Shown here: piece after piece, positions 49,161 through 60,030 of the stretch | Numbering within the stretch: position 1 is the first letter of the stretch | Layout: each line of letters begins with the position of its first letter | Assembly: GCA_945643635.1 (NCBI GenBank) | Contig: CALZFC010000006.1 | Location: forward strand, 10,399,501 to 10,463,500 | DNA length: 64,000 bases | Direction of reading: 5' to 3' | Origin: Allodiplogaster sudhausi | Taxonomy: Eukaryota > Nematoda > Chromadorea > Rhabditida > Diplogasteridae | Notes under the pieces: generated by a model | Database searches by the model: none | What the model was told of the DNA's origin: nothing | What the model saw: only the letters and a program-made list of their open reading frames with translations | Made by a program: the position numbers and the translations under genes

Positions 49161-49897
49161 AGCGGAAAGAGGGAAGAGTTGGATGGAGCGAGCAATGATA
49201 ACAGGGAGTTGACGGATATGGTTGCCGAGCAACGAGATGACGTCTACAAAGAATGCCGCTGAAGTGGCTCTGTTGTTTATCTCTCCTTTCCTTTTCAAGA
49301 TTAAGGAATCAAGTTATATACACCTTACCAGATATCGTATGCATATGAAATGCAGGTTTTGAAGTAATAAATTTACTGATTTTGCATCACTAAAACATGC
49401 TTTTGTAGTTGGTATGTCAATGTTGAGTCATCAGGTGTAGAAAAAAATTTATACTTTATCTCTTTGTATGATGCATCGATTAGGTAGTAAACATTTTAAT
49501 TAGGAAATTCTTTAAATGGTGAACAAAGTTGCAAGATTTTTGTTTTTCTTCTTCTTCTAAATAATAGTAATACAAGTAGATGAAGCCCTTGATGAGAAGA
49601 ATGCCTGTGATAGAAGATCTGTGGCACTAAAAATAACAAGTATGATTTGTCGCACTGTGATATTTACAGTATGTCATGTTCAAAAATATACTGTTTGCGC
49701 TGACAGCATCATAAAATCTCTGGCAATGGCAACTATACATGCATCTCGGAAAAGTATGAAGACAATCGATAAAGAAGAAAGAACACGGGTATGAAAGCAA
49801 CACGAAGAGAAGTATCAAAAGCTCATTTTGGAGTGCTTCTGAATATAATACATAGCAGGTAGATGGCTAAGGAAACGGCAATGAAGATACCAGACTG

Positions 49898-52800
49898 CTA
49901 GCTCATCTTGCTGTCCAATTTCCTAAAAATAATTCTTTTTTTCGCCATACATATTCCGTTTAGTCTCAACATCGTTTCAACAATTAAAATAAGTATTTAA
50001 AAATGGATACATAGGAACAATTAACAATTAATATAAAAATATAAAATTGTTGCTATGAAAATGAAAGCTCCTGGAAATGTTAAAAAAAAGAATTGGCTGA
50101 CGGAGTGGACGCGCTGGGATGAGGCAGCCACTTCTGCAGCAATTCAATCGGAAACGGAAAGATGATCGTCGAATTCTTCTCCGCACTGCAAAATACCATC
50201 TCATTTTTTTAAGTTAACACAAGGTTCAACTGTGTCGTTGAGTAAATATGTAATTTCACTGAATCAGAGATTCAACGAGCCGATTAACTTGGTCACCAAA
50301 GAGATTGGCATGCCACTCATTCTCCACCACGACGACTCCATTCCACATACAGTACCGTCCAACATTATTGGGTTAATTGGATTACTACTATTAGTAGGTT
50401 TTATTGTTCTTGTTATGTATTACCTGATACTGTTAAGTGTCTGAAGGTAGCGGAGCTGAATTGCGCAGGGGGACTCGGCAATCACTTCGGCCGCCTCCTT
50501 CAGAGCACGTGACGCCTTCTGCTCTCCTTCAGCTGCGATCACCTGACAGAGAGAGAGAGTGAGAGAGAATGAGAGAAAGAGAGAAAGAGAGAGAGAGAAG
50601 GCGAAAGAGAGAGAGAGAGAAAGAGAGAGAGAGAGGTCTTACTCAAGATAATTCATGTGATATTTTTCACCAACACAAAGTTGAGTCTCCTTTAGCAGTG
50701 ATAAAAGAATCTTACATTATGCACAATATGTTTGACGAGTTCTTGCGCAAAATAATATTTTAAACGGCCAATTAATGAGTTACTGTTGTTATCTGACGTT
50801 AACTCTACGAAATGTATTTATAATGTTGCTTACCTTTGCTCCGGCTTCCCTCGTCGCCTCGGCCTCTGCCGCCATTGCTCTCTGCAGCTGCACCGGCAGA
50901 CGGACGTCCTTCACTTCCACTCTCTCCACTTTCACGCCCCATGGATCAGTCGCCTCGTCCAACGTTGACTATATTTATTAAATCTTTGATTTTAGCTTTC
51001 ACTTTGTCATTCATAACTCTAGCGTATGACTCTCAAATTAAAAAAGTCAGTGATGAGATTATTGCTTGAACCTGCATCTGATGAGAGATGTTCTCACGAT
51101 CCGAGAGCATTTCTGCGAGTGTTCGAGTGCCTGAACGAAGTCGCATGGAAATCAGCACGCATTATTAATGCATTTAAAAATAGACATTAAAATTAAAAAG
51201 AAAGAACTACAAATAGAAAGTCTCCAAAGATTCTCCAATTTCCAACATTACGATGTAAGCAACCATGTACATACATACAGTACCGCTCAGCGGCCAGGGG
51301 TCTCGGCTATAGCGGCTATAGCGGCCGCGTGCCAAAGAGGCCAAGCGAAATTAAGCCCTGTAACATTTTTGTTTTCAGAATTCATTGATATTTTTGGCTT
51401 CAGGGTAATGTTCTGCATCCATTAAGCTCAAAAACGTTACAAAATAATGCATATTCACCATAATGGAAAATCTTGTGAATTTCATGGTGCAGGAGCACTA
51501 CAATTCGTAGTGTGTGAACGTGTCATCGTTTCAGTGAAATTTATGAATGCAGTTGCTCGAAGAATACAGCTTTAAATTACAGTTACAGTTTCATACTTCA
51601 TTTTGTATCCTTTTGTCTTATCATGTGACTTTTAATGTTGCAACACGGCGTGTTAAGGCGATACTTAGTAACATTTTAGTGTAGCGTCATCGACATTCCA
51701 TGAACTTAAGACCGGGGAGGTATACGGTAACACTAAATAAAGAGACGCCATGTCATCATACGTTAAAATTTTGAATTTTGAGATCTCCTGACACGAATTC
51801 TTTCATATTGTAGCTTTTTACTAAGTATCATATTTGCACTGCGCTAACACGCCGTGGCAAGTGACAAAAGCATGGGGAAAAAAAATCTTGCAAAAAAAAC
51901 AGGAAGAAATTGGCTCAAAAGAGGAACCGAACCAAATCCCTTTGCTCATGCAGATGCTAGGGATACCAATGCTCTAACCAGCCATACATGAAGTCGATTC
52001 CAAACAATTTTGGGAACATTTTGACGTTGTTTTTTAGAGCTGTAAGAGTCAATGCCACGAAAATTCCATGCCTTCCGTAGTGTTCTGTAAATTGCCAGAT
52101 TTCAATTTCGAAAACAAAGTGTCGGGTTGTCTCCTCTCATCGCATCGGAATATTTTTTCGAATGAACTATTCCAGTTTTAAATCCAGAAGCGCAGAAGCG
52201 CAGCAAAACGTTTGCTGCGATTGGGGTTGAACCTGTGGCACACAAAACGAAAGACAAGCTCTTTAACCACTGAGCCTCACCATGTACTTCTCCTTTCCTA
52301 AGTAGAGACCTTGATAGTCGGTCAGCCACCCAATTCAAAAATTCTCTCTCTCTCTCTCTCCCTCTCACTCTCTATCACTCTCTCTGCGTTACGTCTTGAT
52401 TTGTCCTTTGCTTCGCTTTGAACGATCCTCCACTTTGAGCTCCAATCTTGGCTCTCCTTACTTTTTCTAGGCAAAACATTCGACCCGGTAGGGATTCGAA
52501 AATGCGACGCTCAAAATTGCAAACAAGCGCGCAACTTACTGCGCCTCGTAGGCCATATCCGAGATGCTTGCTGTTTTGTGTGTCGCAGGTTCAACCGGGG
52601 CAAATGTTTTGCCTATGAAAAGGAAGGAGAGTCAAAACGGGAGCTCAAAATGGTGATCGCTAAAAGCGGAGGCAAAGGGAGTCGTCAGTTGGCTTTAGAT
52701 CTCGGATATGGCCTACGAGGCGCAGTAAGTTGCGCGCTTGTTTGCAATTTTGAGCGTCGCATTTTCGAATCCCTACCGGGTCGAATGTTTTGCCTAGAAA

Positions 52801-54659
52801 AAGTAAGGAGAGCCAAGATTGGAGCTCAAAGTGGAGGATCGTTCAAAGCGAAGCAAAGGACAAATCAAGACGTAACGCAGAGAGAGTGATAGAGAGTGAG
52901 AGGGAGAGAGAGAGAGAGAGAATTTTTGAATTGGGTGGCTGACCGACTATCAAGGTCTCTGCTTAGGAAAGGAGAAGTACATGGTGAGGCTCAGTGGTTA
53001 AAGAGCTTGTCTTTCGTTTTGTGTGCCACAGGTTCGAACCCCAATCGCAGCAAACGTTTTGCTGCGCTTCTGCGCTTTTGGATTTAAAACTGGAAAAGTT
53101 CATTCGAAAAAATATTCCGATGCGATGAGAGGAGACAACCCGACACTTTGTTTTCGAAATTGAAATCTGGCAATTTACAGAACACTACGGAAGGGATGGA
53201 ATTTTCGTGGCATTGACTCTTACAGCTCTAAAAAACAACGTCAAAATGTTCCCAAAATTGTTTGGAATCGACTTCATGTATGGCTGGTTAGAGCATTGGT
53301 ATCCCTAGCATCTGCATGAGCAAAGGGATTTGGTTCGGTTCCTCTTTTGAGCCAATTTCTTACTGTTTTTTTTTGCAAGATTTTTTTTGCCATGCTTTTG
53401 TCACTTGCAACATTAAAACTCACATGATAAGACAAAAGGATACTAAATGAAGTATGAAACTGTAATTTAAAGCTGTATTCTTCGAGCAACTGCATTCATA
53501 AATTTCACTGAAACGATGACACGTTCACACACTACGAATTGTAGTGCTCCTGCACCATGAAATTCACAAGATTTTCCATTATGGTGAATATGCATTATTT
53601 TTTAAAGTTTTTGAGCTTAATGGATGCAGAACATTACCCTGAAGCCAAAAATAACAATGAATTCTGAAAATAAAAATGTTACAGGGCATAATTTCGCTTG
53701 GCCTCTTTGGCACGCGGCCGCTATAGCCGCTATAGCCGAGACCCCTGGCCGCTGAGCGGTACTGTAGCAGAAATATCGGTACAATCAATATTCATTGGAG
53801 AGTAACCGAGAATGTTCCTGAGAGTGGTCTGCGCGAGTAACTTCGTGGAGCGGCTTGCGTCCTCCACGTTTGTCACTGAGATGGTGGCATTGGAGATGCG
53901 GAAGTAAACGACGGCATCCACGGCCACCGTCACCGAGTCCTTCGACAGAATCTGCAGCGGAATTTCAGTGATCACATGCAGCTTTAGCATTTGAAAAAAA
54001 TCTGACAGAATGATATAGATAATTAGTAAAGTAATAATTAAGTAAATAATACACATATATTAAGTAATACAGCATAATTTTCCTTATTTTTCGTACTAAC
54101 CTCCTGTGGCGGAACATCAAAGGAGACAACACGAAGGTCAATCTTCTTGTACGAATCTATACACGGCAATATGAAGAAGATTCCTGAAATAAAATTTGGC
54201 TTCGTGAATGAATGTGGCATATGACATTTAGCCAATTTTTCCGGAGCACTTTTTACGAGCAAAGGCTACGAAGACCAATGAAGCTAATGGTAAGAAACAA
54301 AAGTAAAATTTCTCTGACCTGGTCCACGTGCGCCGCCAGGCATAAGACGACCTAACCTAAAGATGACTGCACGCTCGTACTCCTGTACAACCTGCAAGCA
54401 TAGCAGACTAATAATTTAGCAGAATTGGCCTGCTTCTTCACCATCGCTATGTACATATGTATATTTCTTTGCGTTTTTTCATTGCGATGTTTATGTTAAC
54501 AAAAGAAATCACTGCAAAAGATGAAGTCTAAAAATCTTAATGAAGAGAGAAAGAAATGGATACCTTAATGCATAAGCATGCGGAGAGGGGCAGCGTTATA
54601 ATGACGAGCATATACGAGAAGATGGTGAGGATCCAGCCGCACACTGTGTACTCGCCCAT
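49898..54659 (-). CDS. mec-2: Stomatin/SPFH protein, MEC-2/STO type
   Basis: Membrane-hairpin protein that binds cholesterol and regulates DEG/ENaC channels; MEC-2 acts in touch neurons. Exons: 54659-54564 ([20 protein letters not shown]... hairpin), 54391-54319 ([20 protein letters not shown]), 54183-54101, 53951-53807 ([20 protein letters not shown]... [11 protein letters not shown]), 51130-51072 ([19 protein letters not shown]), 50968-50834 ([20 protein letters not shown]), 50542-50424, 50185-50102 ([19 protein letters not shown]) and 49922-49898. All phases agree. The sequence is closest to MEC-2 among the paralogues I know, but STO-2/STO-4 are also near. The long N- and C-terminal extensions of MEC-2 are not seen; an extra upstream exon near 54.85 kb is possible. 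A 2.49-kb palindrome fills intron 53806-51131. Confidence 0.92.
50543..50640. repeat. (GA)n microsatellite
   Basis: A GA run begins immediately at the exon boundary at 50542, so on the coding (minus) strand it is a (TC)n polypyrimidine tract at the 3' splice site. Confidence 0.85.
51644..51856. mobile_element. 213-bp MITE nested in one palindrome arm
   Basis: Terminal repeats CACGGCGTGTTA (left) and TAACACGCCGTG (right). GCAA flanks both sides (51640-51643, 51857-51860). The matching position in the right arm (~53403) has a single GCAA and no insert, which proves insertion after the palindrome formed. Confidence 0.88.
52218..52283 (-). repeat. tRNA-like module, left-arm copy
   Basis: On the minus strand this reads GGCTCAGTGGTTA (A-box/D-arm-like) ... 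GGTTCAACC (B-box-like), mirrored by 52983-53048 in the right arm, where the B box is the more canonical GGTTCGAACC. Confidence 0.5.
52480..52553 (-). repeat. tRNA-like module near palindrome centre, left copy
   Basis: The minus strand carries TTCGAATCCCTACCGGG, a T-arm-like motif, preceded by a D-arm-like GAGGCGCAGTAAGTTGCGCG. The mirror copy is at 52710-52782 on the plus strand. Confidence 0.4.
52710..52782 (+). repeat. tRNA-like module near palindrome centre, right copy
   Basis: GGCCTACGAGGCGCAGTAAG ... CATTTTCGAATCCCTACCGG, with spacing similar to a tRNA from D arm to T arm. Stems are degenerate. Confidence 0.4.
52983..53048 (+). repeat. tRNA-like module, right-arm copy
   Basis: GGCTCAGTGGTTAAAGAGC resembles a D arm/A box, and CACAGGTTCGAACCCCAATC a T arm/B box about 30 nt downstream. 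The acceptor stem is not convincing, so it is probably tRNA-derived (SINE-like) rather than a working tRNA. Confidence 0.5.
53278..53353 (+). repeat. tRNA-like module, outer right-arm copy
   Basis: TGGCTGGTTAGAGCATTGG is D-arm/A-box-like and GGTTCGGTTCC T-arm/B-box-like. The mirror copy lies at about 51910-51990. Confidence 0.4.
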
Positions 54660-55327
54660 TGTACTCGCTAAATTAGACAGATTTCGAAGTATGAACAAGA
54701 TATCCAGTAAGGGAACCTTCATTACTTATTTCATCAGCTTTCCCGATATCAGTTCCCACTATTTTGATTTCCTTTTCATTTCCAGCCCACGCCAGCCCTC
54801 TAACCTTGTATTTGTGAATGATACTTTGGCCGTGGGTGAATCATTCCCTCTACTTCGGTAAACTCCGCGAAATCCAGTGTGACCTCCTTGCGCAGAAGAA
54901 TCTTAGTTAGTTATACCCTCTAATTCTTAAGAACGAGAAATATCGGTAGATAATTTGATGATACGGTTATATTAATCATACACGTAAGGTTGTGCAAGAA
55001 AGGATATGTATGGCCATACATATGTACATACATTCATGAGATCCAAGATTCAGTAATGCATTCAGTTCGCCTGGACTTCTCTTCCGAGATAAGAAAGAGG
55101 TACCCATTGGACTGGCCAATTGTGCCTCTGGCATCTGCACTATAGAGAGAGAATAAGAAGAAGAGAAAAGACAGCGCCCATGCCCTGTTCATTATGCTTT
55201 TTCTCGTCTCGCCACAAAGCACTTCCTTCGTTCGGATGCAGTACAACAGTATGAGAAGCATCGAAGTAGGCTCTATTTCAATTGAATAGTTCCACTCTAG
55301 AAGAGAGGGAAAGAACAAGAGAAAGAA

Positions 55328-55361
<34 letters not shown>

Positions 55362-57614
55362 TGGGAGAGGGAGAAGCTCTAGCACTTTCCTCGACCTCGT
55401 TCCAACCCCTTTTAGATGTCTGTCTTGGTCAGCCAACCACGTTCTCTTTGTTCTCTCTTACGACTGGCTTACAGATTCCTCAAAGAAGTTAGAAACATGA
55501 ATAACAGATTGTACACAGTGTAGATGTTCTATAATGACTGAAGACGCGTTTGGGGGAAAGCAGGAAATGGAAAAGGCTTAGATGTCATATCAGAAAAGAG
55601 TGAAATAATAGAAGGAAACCGAGTACTAGGCATGTTTTTCGAATAAAATGACTATGGTAGTCAGGAAACGTGCAATTTGTGACAATTATTTATGAGAAAA
55701 TTGAAGAAAGCAGGATAGTCTGGAGAGAATGAATTGCGTAGAGATTGTATGCTCAGCTGCAATTGGAAGGGAAAGGAAAAAGCTGAAAACACGGCCATGA
55801 CCGCGTTCAAATCTAAAAATGAATGCTTGGCGTGGCGTGGTGAAATGAGGCAGAGGGGTGGGAATATGGAGATGGAATGCGAAGGAAGGGAGGTAAAATG
55901 CCTTGTCTAAAATATGACTTAAGAAGTGCTGCAAACAAAATATACATGTATGTACATATGTACATTGTATATCCATACCTTCTACAGCACTCATTTTCTG
56001 ACTAAAGACAGCCACGTTGTGTGGCAAGAGTGGAACTGTAGTGGTGTATTCTCGGAAAAGCAGCCGTGAAGCCAAGGGAAGGAATGGGATGCCATGACCA
56101 CGGAGCAAGAGGCCTTCCTAAGTCTGGGTGAATTAGGGGGGGGGGCATGTGAAGGTGTTGGCCCTGCTGGCATGCGTACTCGCTCTAAAAGGAGAGAGTC
56201 CCTTTTACGTCAATGTCTACTCGATTGTCCACTTCGCCATTCAATGGAACGCCTTTTATACATACATACGCAGGCGTGAATGGAATTCAAGAGAGACCGC
56301 AGTCAAACATATGTACATCTAAGTTTTTAGATATTTTTAATGACAAAATATTTCTATCTACATTAGCTTTCTTGTAAAATGAGAAACTAGGACAATTTGA
56401 TTCTGTGAGACTTATAGAAATTCAAGAACTATGCGCAGAAACCAAAAAGAGACTGACAGAGAAATGTAAACAACAAAAAAAAACTATATAAAAATAAAAG
56501 AACTGTGAAATTAATATTTAAAAAAAATATGAGAGACGCCGAGAGGAAAAAATGCAAGCGTATGAATGCGAATGCATTGACATGGTAAAAGATGCGCCCT
56601 CGAGAGGAAATAGCCTCTTCTCCTTGGCACCGGACAGAGCATAAGACAAAAAGGGCGAGTCGTCTGCAGTCTGACTCTCTGCTCTCTCTTCCTCTTCCAC
56701 ATTCTCTCCTTGCTCTTCCATTCATGCCTGAAGCGAGCACAGATATCCTAAAGTGCTGAAATCGGAGACAATGATTCCTTGGTATGGTCACGCAGATTGT
56801 TCCCCTGTATGAGAAAGAGAGAGAAGTGAGAGAAAGAGAGAAAGAGAAAGAAATGGAGGGAGAAGTTAGAGGAAGAGAGAGAGAGAGAAGTTAGAGAAAC
56901 AGACAGAAAGAGAAAGAGAGAGAGAGAGAGAAGTGAGAGAAACAGACAGAGAGAGAAAGAGAGAGAGAGAGCGAAGGGAGAGAAAGAGAGAAGAAGTTTT
57001 GTAAAGATAGAAATAGTGAGCATCACCTCGAGAGAAGAGACTGCCGTAGTAGGTAGAGATAAGGCAAGAAGAGGTAGATTTGAATATGCTGAGCGTGCAT
57101 TCATGATATCCGCCCTCGGTTCTTTGACGCGCCAAGAGAGACTCCATACGAGACAAAAGAAATGGTGACTTGGCCAGATGCCAAAAAGTAGTCGGAGAAA
57201 GAAAATGAAGAATGAAAAAGAGTGAGAGAATGACAAAGAAGGACCTATTTTTCTATGCTCCCGAAGGCAAATGTTTGTAGCCACTTTTGTATTCATAAAG
57301 GAACAAATAGCAATAATGAATTCGAGAGCAGATAAGGAAAAGGGAATACGAACCTAACTTATGGGATCGGTACCTTAAACTAACATCAATGGAGATATTT
57401 ATCCCATTCTTAAGAATTAAATGACAACGCACGATTAGAAGAAAAACTAATGTCTTACGTAAGAACCGTTGAATACAATGCAACATTTTTGTCACTGACT
57501 TCGGTAAAAAGAAACAAGGTTTGCCATGCAATGAAAAAGAAGGAAAGATGAAAAGAAGAGAGAAGATAGATAGCGAAAGAGAAAAGGAAGTAGGGATAAT
57601 CAGACGGTGGCGAC

Positions 57615-57664
<50 letters not shown>

Positions 57665-58295
57665 AAAGAGACAGATAGAAGATGAGTAGGCGTCCAGTGA
57701 CAAGACAAGGAGGTATAGACGAGATAATATTGTTCCTCCCCTGGCTGATCAGAGACCCGGAATCCATTTAGGAGGCTCTCTGCTTAGTGCTCACGCGGCT
57801 GGCAATGTGTTGAACGAGTGCAACTTTGTTGCCTTCAACTACGAGAGAACGCAGAAGCAATGAGATAGAAAGAAGCAGAGAAAGAAAGAGAGAGAGAGAA
57901 GAGAGAGTTAGAAAGAGCGAAAGGGAAAAGTGTCAGCCTATTTATGAGAAGGCTCAAGCTGTGCAGCGACGACGACACAATTAAGGAAAACGATTCGAAG
58001 AAGCAGAGCAGAGGCTAAATTCGCCTTCGAATGCCTCTTTGAGGAAAGAGCAAAGCGAAGAGGAAAGGAGAAGAGCTAAACTTGAGGAAAACAAGAGACT
58101 GCACGAAACAAGATATGAAGTGAAGTAGGTAAATAAAAATAAATTGTATCTAAATAGGACTGGTGAAAAGAAAAATTGTAAGCCAGCCGACTCCAATATT
58201 TCGAGGGCAATTGGCACATGAAGAAGGCAGCCAAAGGCCGACGGTCGTAGTAGCGGCAAATGAATGAAAGGCAATGGGTGAATGAGCGGAGCAAG

Positions 58296-58345
58296 AGAGG
58301 GGGGGGGGAGGGGAGGGGGGGGGGTGCCCCCCTGCCCCGGGCCAG
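58296..58345. repeat. G-rich tract with adjoining C-rich complement
   Basis: Runs of 9-10 G separated by single A, followed by TGCCCCCCTGCCCCGGGCC. The strand can form a G-quadruplex or a GC hairpin. The run lengths are prone to assembly error. Confidence 0.8.
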
Positions 58346-58544
58346 GAGCCCCGGCTGTCTGTGCCAGAGACACTTGGGTGGTAATGAATGAAGCGTGTGT
58401 CAATGGCCGAGGGGTGAGAGACGGCTTCCTGGCAGTTTGCCAAGCCCTAACCATCCACTCTATCCAGTGCTCGTCTACCACACCAACATAAATAGAGGGA
58501 GAGAGAGAGAGAGAAGAAGAGGAAAACATTGCAACAAGGAAAAT

Positions 58545-58697
58545 ATGAGTAACGAAAAGAAAGCCTCATGTGTTGACAGCATGACAAAAAATGTCGATTG
58601 GCTAAAGATCAAGAATGCGAAACACCTTAAATCATTTCCTGAATTAGAAGCAGCTCGACTTTGGCACAATGTACTGAAGATAATCTGGAACTGTTAG
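58545..58697 (+). CDS. Possible 50-aa protein
   Basis: ATG 58545 opens MSNEKKASCVDSMTKNVDWL, continuing KIKNAKHLKSFPELEAARLW and ending KIIWNC before TAG. Composition is normal for a globular helical protein, unlike neighbouring repeat ORFs. AATAAA starts 1 nt after the stop codon. No splice support, no family. Confidence 0.25.
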   Translation: MSNEKKASCVDSMTKNVDWLKIKNAKHLKSFPELEAARLWHNVLKIIWNC

Positions 58698-59320
58698 CAA
58701 TAAAAACCACATGAACATTTAATTTTAAAAAAAAACTAAAGCCATCCATTCTTGAGGTCAAGAATCATATTTTGTAGTGCTTGGATGAAGAACAAGAAGA
58801 GCTCCGACAAGAGATGAGAAGGAAGAAGAGGAAGAAAAACATCAATAGCATGGGACATGAGGACAGAGCTTCAGCAGGCAGGAAACACCTGCGGCGCCTT
58901 CGCTTTTAACTCGCCCTCAGCAATCTTTCTGCGTTAAATCCCTTTGCTTACTCCTCGCCCTGTTCTTGCTCTCTTTCCTTCCACTATCTTTCTTTCGCTC
59001 TCTTTCACTCTCTCCGGTGTTCATCACTCACTCAGATTCCTCTCATAAATCTCCAGCTTCCAAATTGTAACTTTATCTTTGTCGTATGCCACGTCTCGAT
59101 TTCTCTTTTCTTACTTGTAGTCACTGAGCCGGCTTTCGCCATTGGTTGATTGGGAAATGAACAAGGAAAGAGTCGTACCATCCAAGATGGGGAGGTTTCG
59201 CTTCGGATGCTCGTTGCGGAGAACGTAGTGGACCATGATCAGCCCGGGTGAAAGGATGAAGGAAGGGGGTTGCCGGCGGGTGGTGGAGTGGGTATAATGG
59301 AGGGGTGTGAGGGACGTAGC

Positions 59321-59373
<53 letters not shown>

Positions 59374-59563
59374 GGGAGATGGAGGGAGATGGAGAGGGAA
59401 AGAGAGATACAGAGCGAGAGAGAAGCCTGTCCCCTTCCTGGTCGTTGCTTCCTTTTCCACTACCCGACGCGTCGCTCTCCGTCGCCGCCGCGCTGTTTAT
59501 GACACCGTCCTTCTCATTCCGTTGTCGTGAACGACGAGAGGTTGTGGGAGGGGTGGAATTGGT

Positions 59564-59615
<52 letters not shown>

Positions 59616-60030
59616 AGGAGAGCCATCCACTTATTGGATGAAAGGGACGAAAACAATGCGAAAAGGGGAGAAGCGTGTCAGCTCGATTACTACAAGCTCT
59701 CGTAACTCGCGCCTTTATACTTTTATTTTCTAAAGAATGTCTGAGTAGTCTGCCTGCACTATTTTCGCTCCTTTTTCGTTACTATTTCATTCTTTCCCTT
59801 GCTGTATTTCTCTCCTTAATCCCCTATGCTACCGCAAAATACGATTGCCCCTTACGATTATAATAACGTTAGAGTTCTTTGGCCTTTCCTCTCATTTTTC
59901 TGTTCCACTAACGAGGCTTTTTTTTCCTCCAAAGTCGTCATTTTTGCATTGCTAGTCGTCTCGCAAGTGTCATTCATTCTGTAACCTGACCGTGCTTCGC
60001 AGACGGCTGCCTGCCCCATTACGCTCTTAA

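Larger units (their letters stand above)
51278..53764. mobile_element. 2.49-kb palindromic Tc1/mariner-ended element with tRNA-like modules
   Basis: It starts CAGTACCGCTCAGCGGCCAG and ends with the inverted copy; TA at 51276-51277 and 53765-53766 fits a TA target duplication. The left arm (51278-~52570) and right arm (~52700-53764) are almost perfect inverted copies, with a central loop of ~130 bp. The end sequence is shared with the MITE at 42334-42655. The arms contain tRNA-like segments listed separately. No transposase-like ORF is present; the mirrored ORFs in the arms begin in GA repeats. It occupies 93% of one stomatin intron. Confidence 0.9.
54660..60026. other. Gene-poor GA-rich region
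   Basis: No multi-exon gene was found on either strand. (GA)n or (TC)n tracts occur at ~55317-55360, 56810-56990, 57615-57662, 58498-58520, 59325-59400 and 59565-59615. Most apparent ORFs are Ser-Leu or Arg-Glu translations of these repeats. One short ORF with better composition is listed separately. It may be the upstream regulatory region of the stomatin gene. Confidence 0.45.

Noticed and set aside
49627..49818. Cys-containing minus-strand ORF with a hydrophobic start
   Set aside because: No ATG in frame and no acceptor at the right phase; lies just beyond the stomatin 3' end.
52983..53048. Functional tRNA genes in the palindrome
   Set aside because: Box-like motifs are present, but acceptor stems do not pair well; called tRNA-like instead, unlike the clean tRNA-Val at 7018.
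52102..53087. Mirrored ORFs starting [10 protein letters not shown] in the 51.3-53.8 kb palindrome
   Set aside because: They begin in a GA repeat and run through a tRNA-like module; not protein-coding evidence.
59239..59705. Long ORFs made of SLSLSL or RERERE
   Set aside because: They are translations of (TC)n/(GA)n microsatellites; the same holds for ORFs near 5.6, 9.3, 31.0, 37.2, 39.4, 56.8-57.7 and 63.1 kb.
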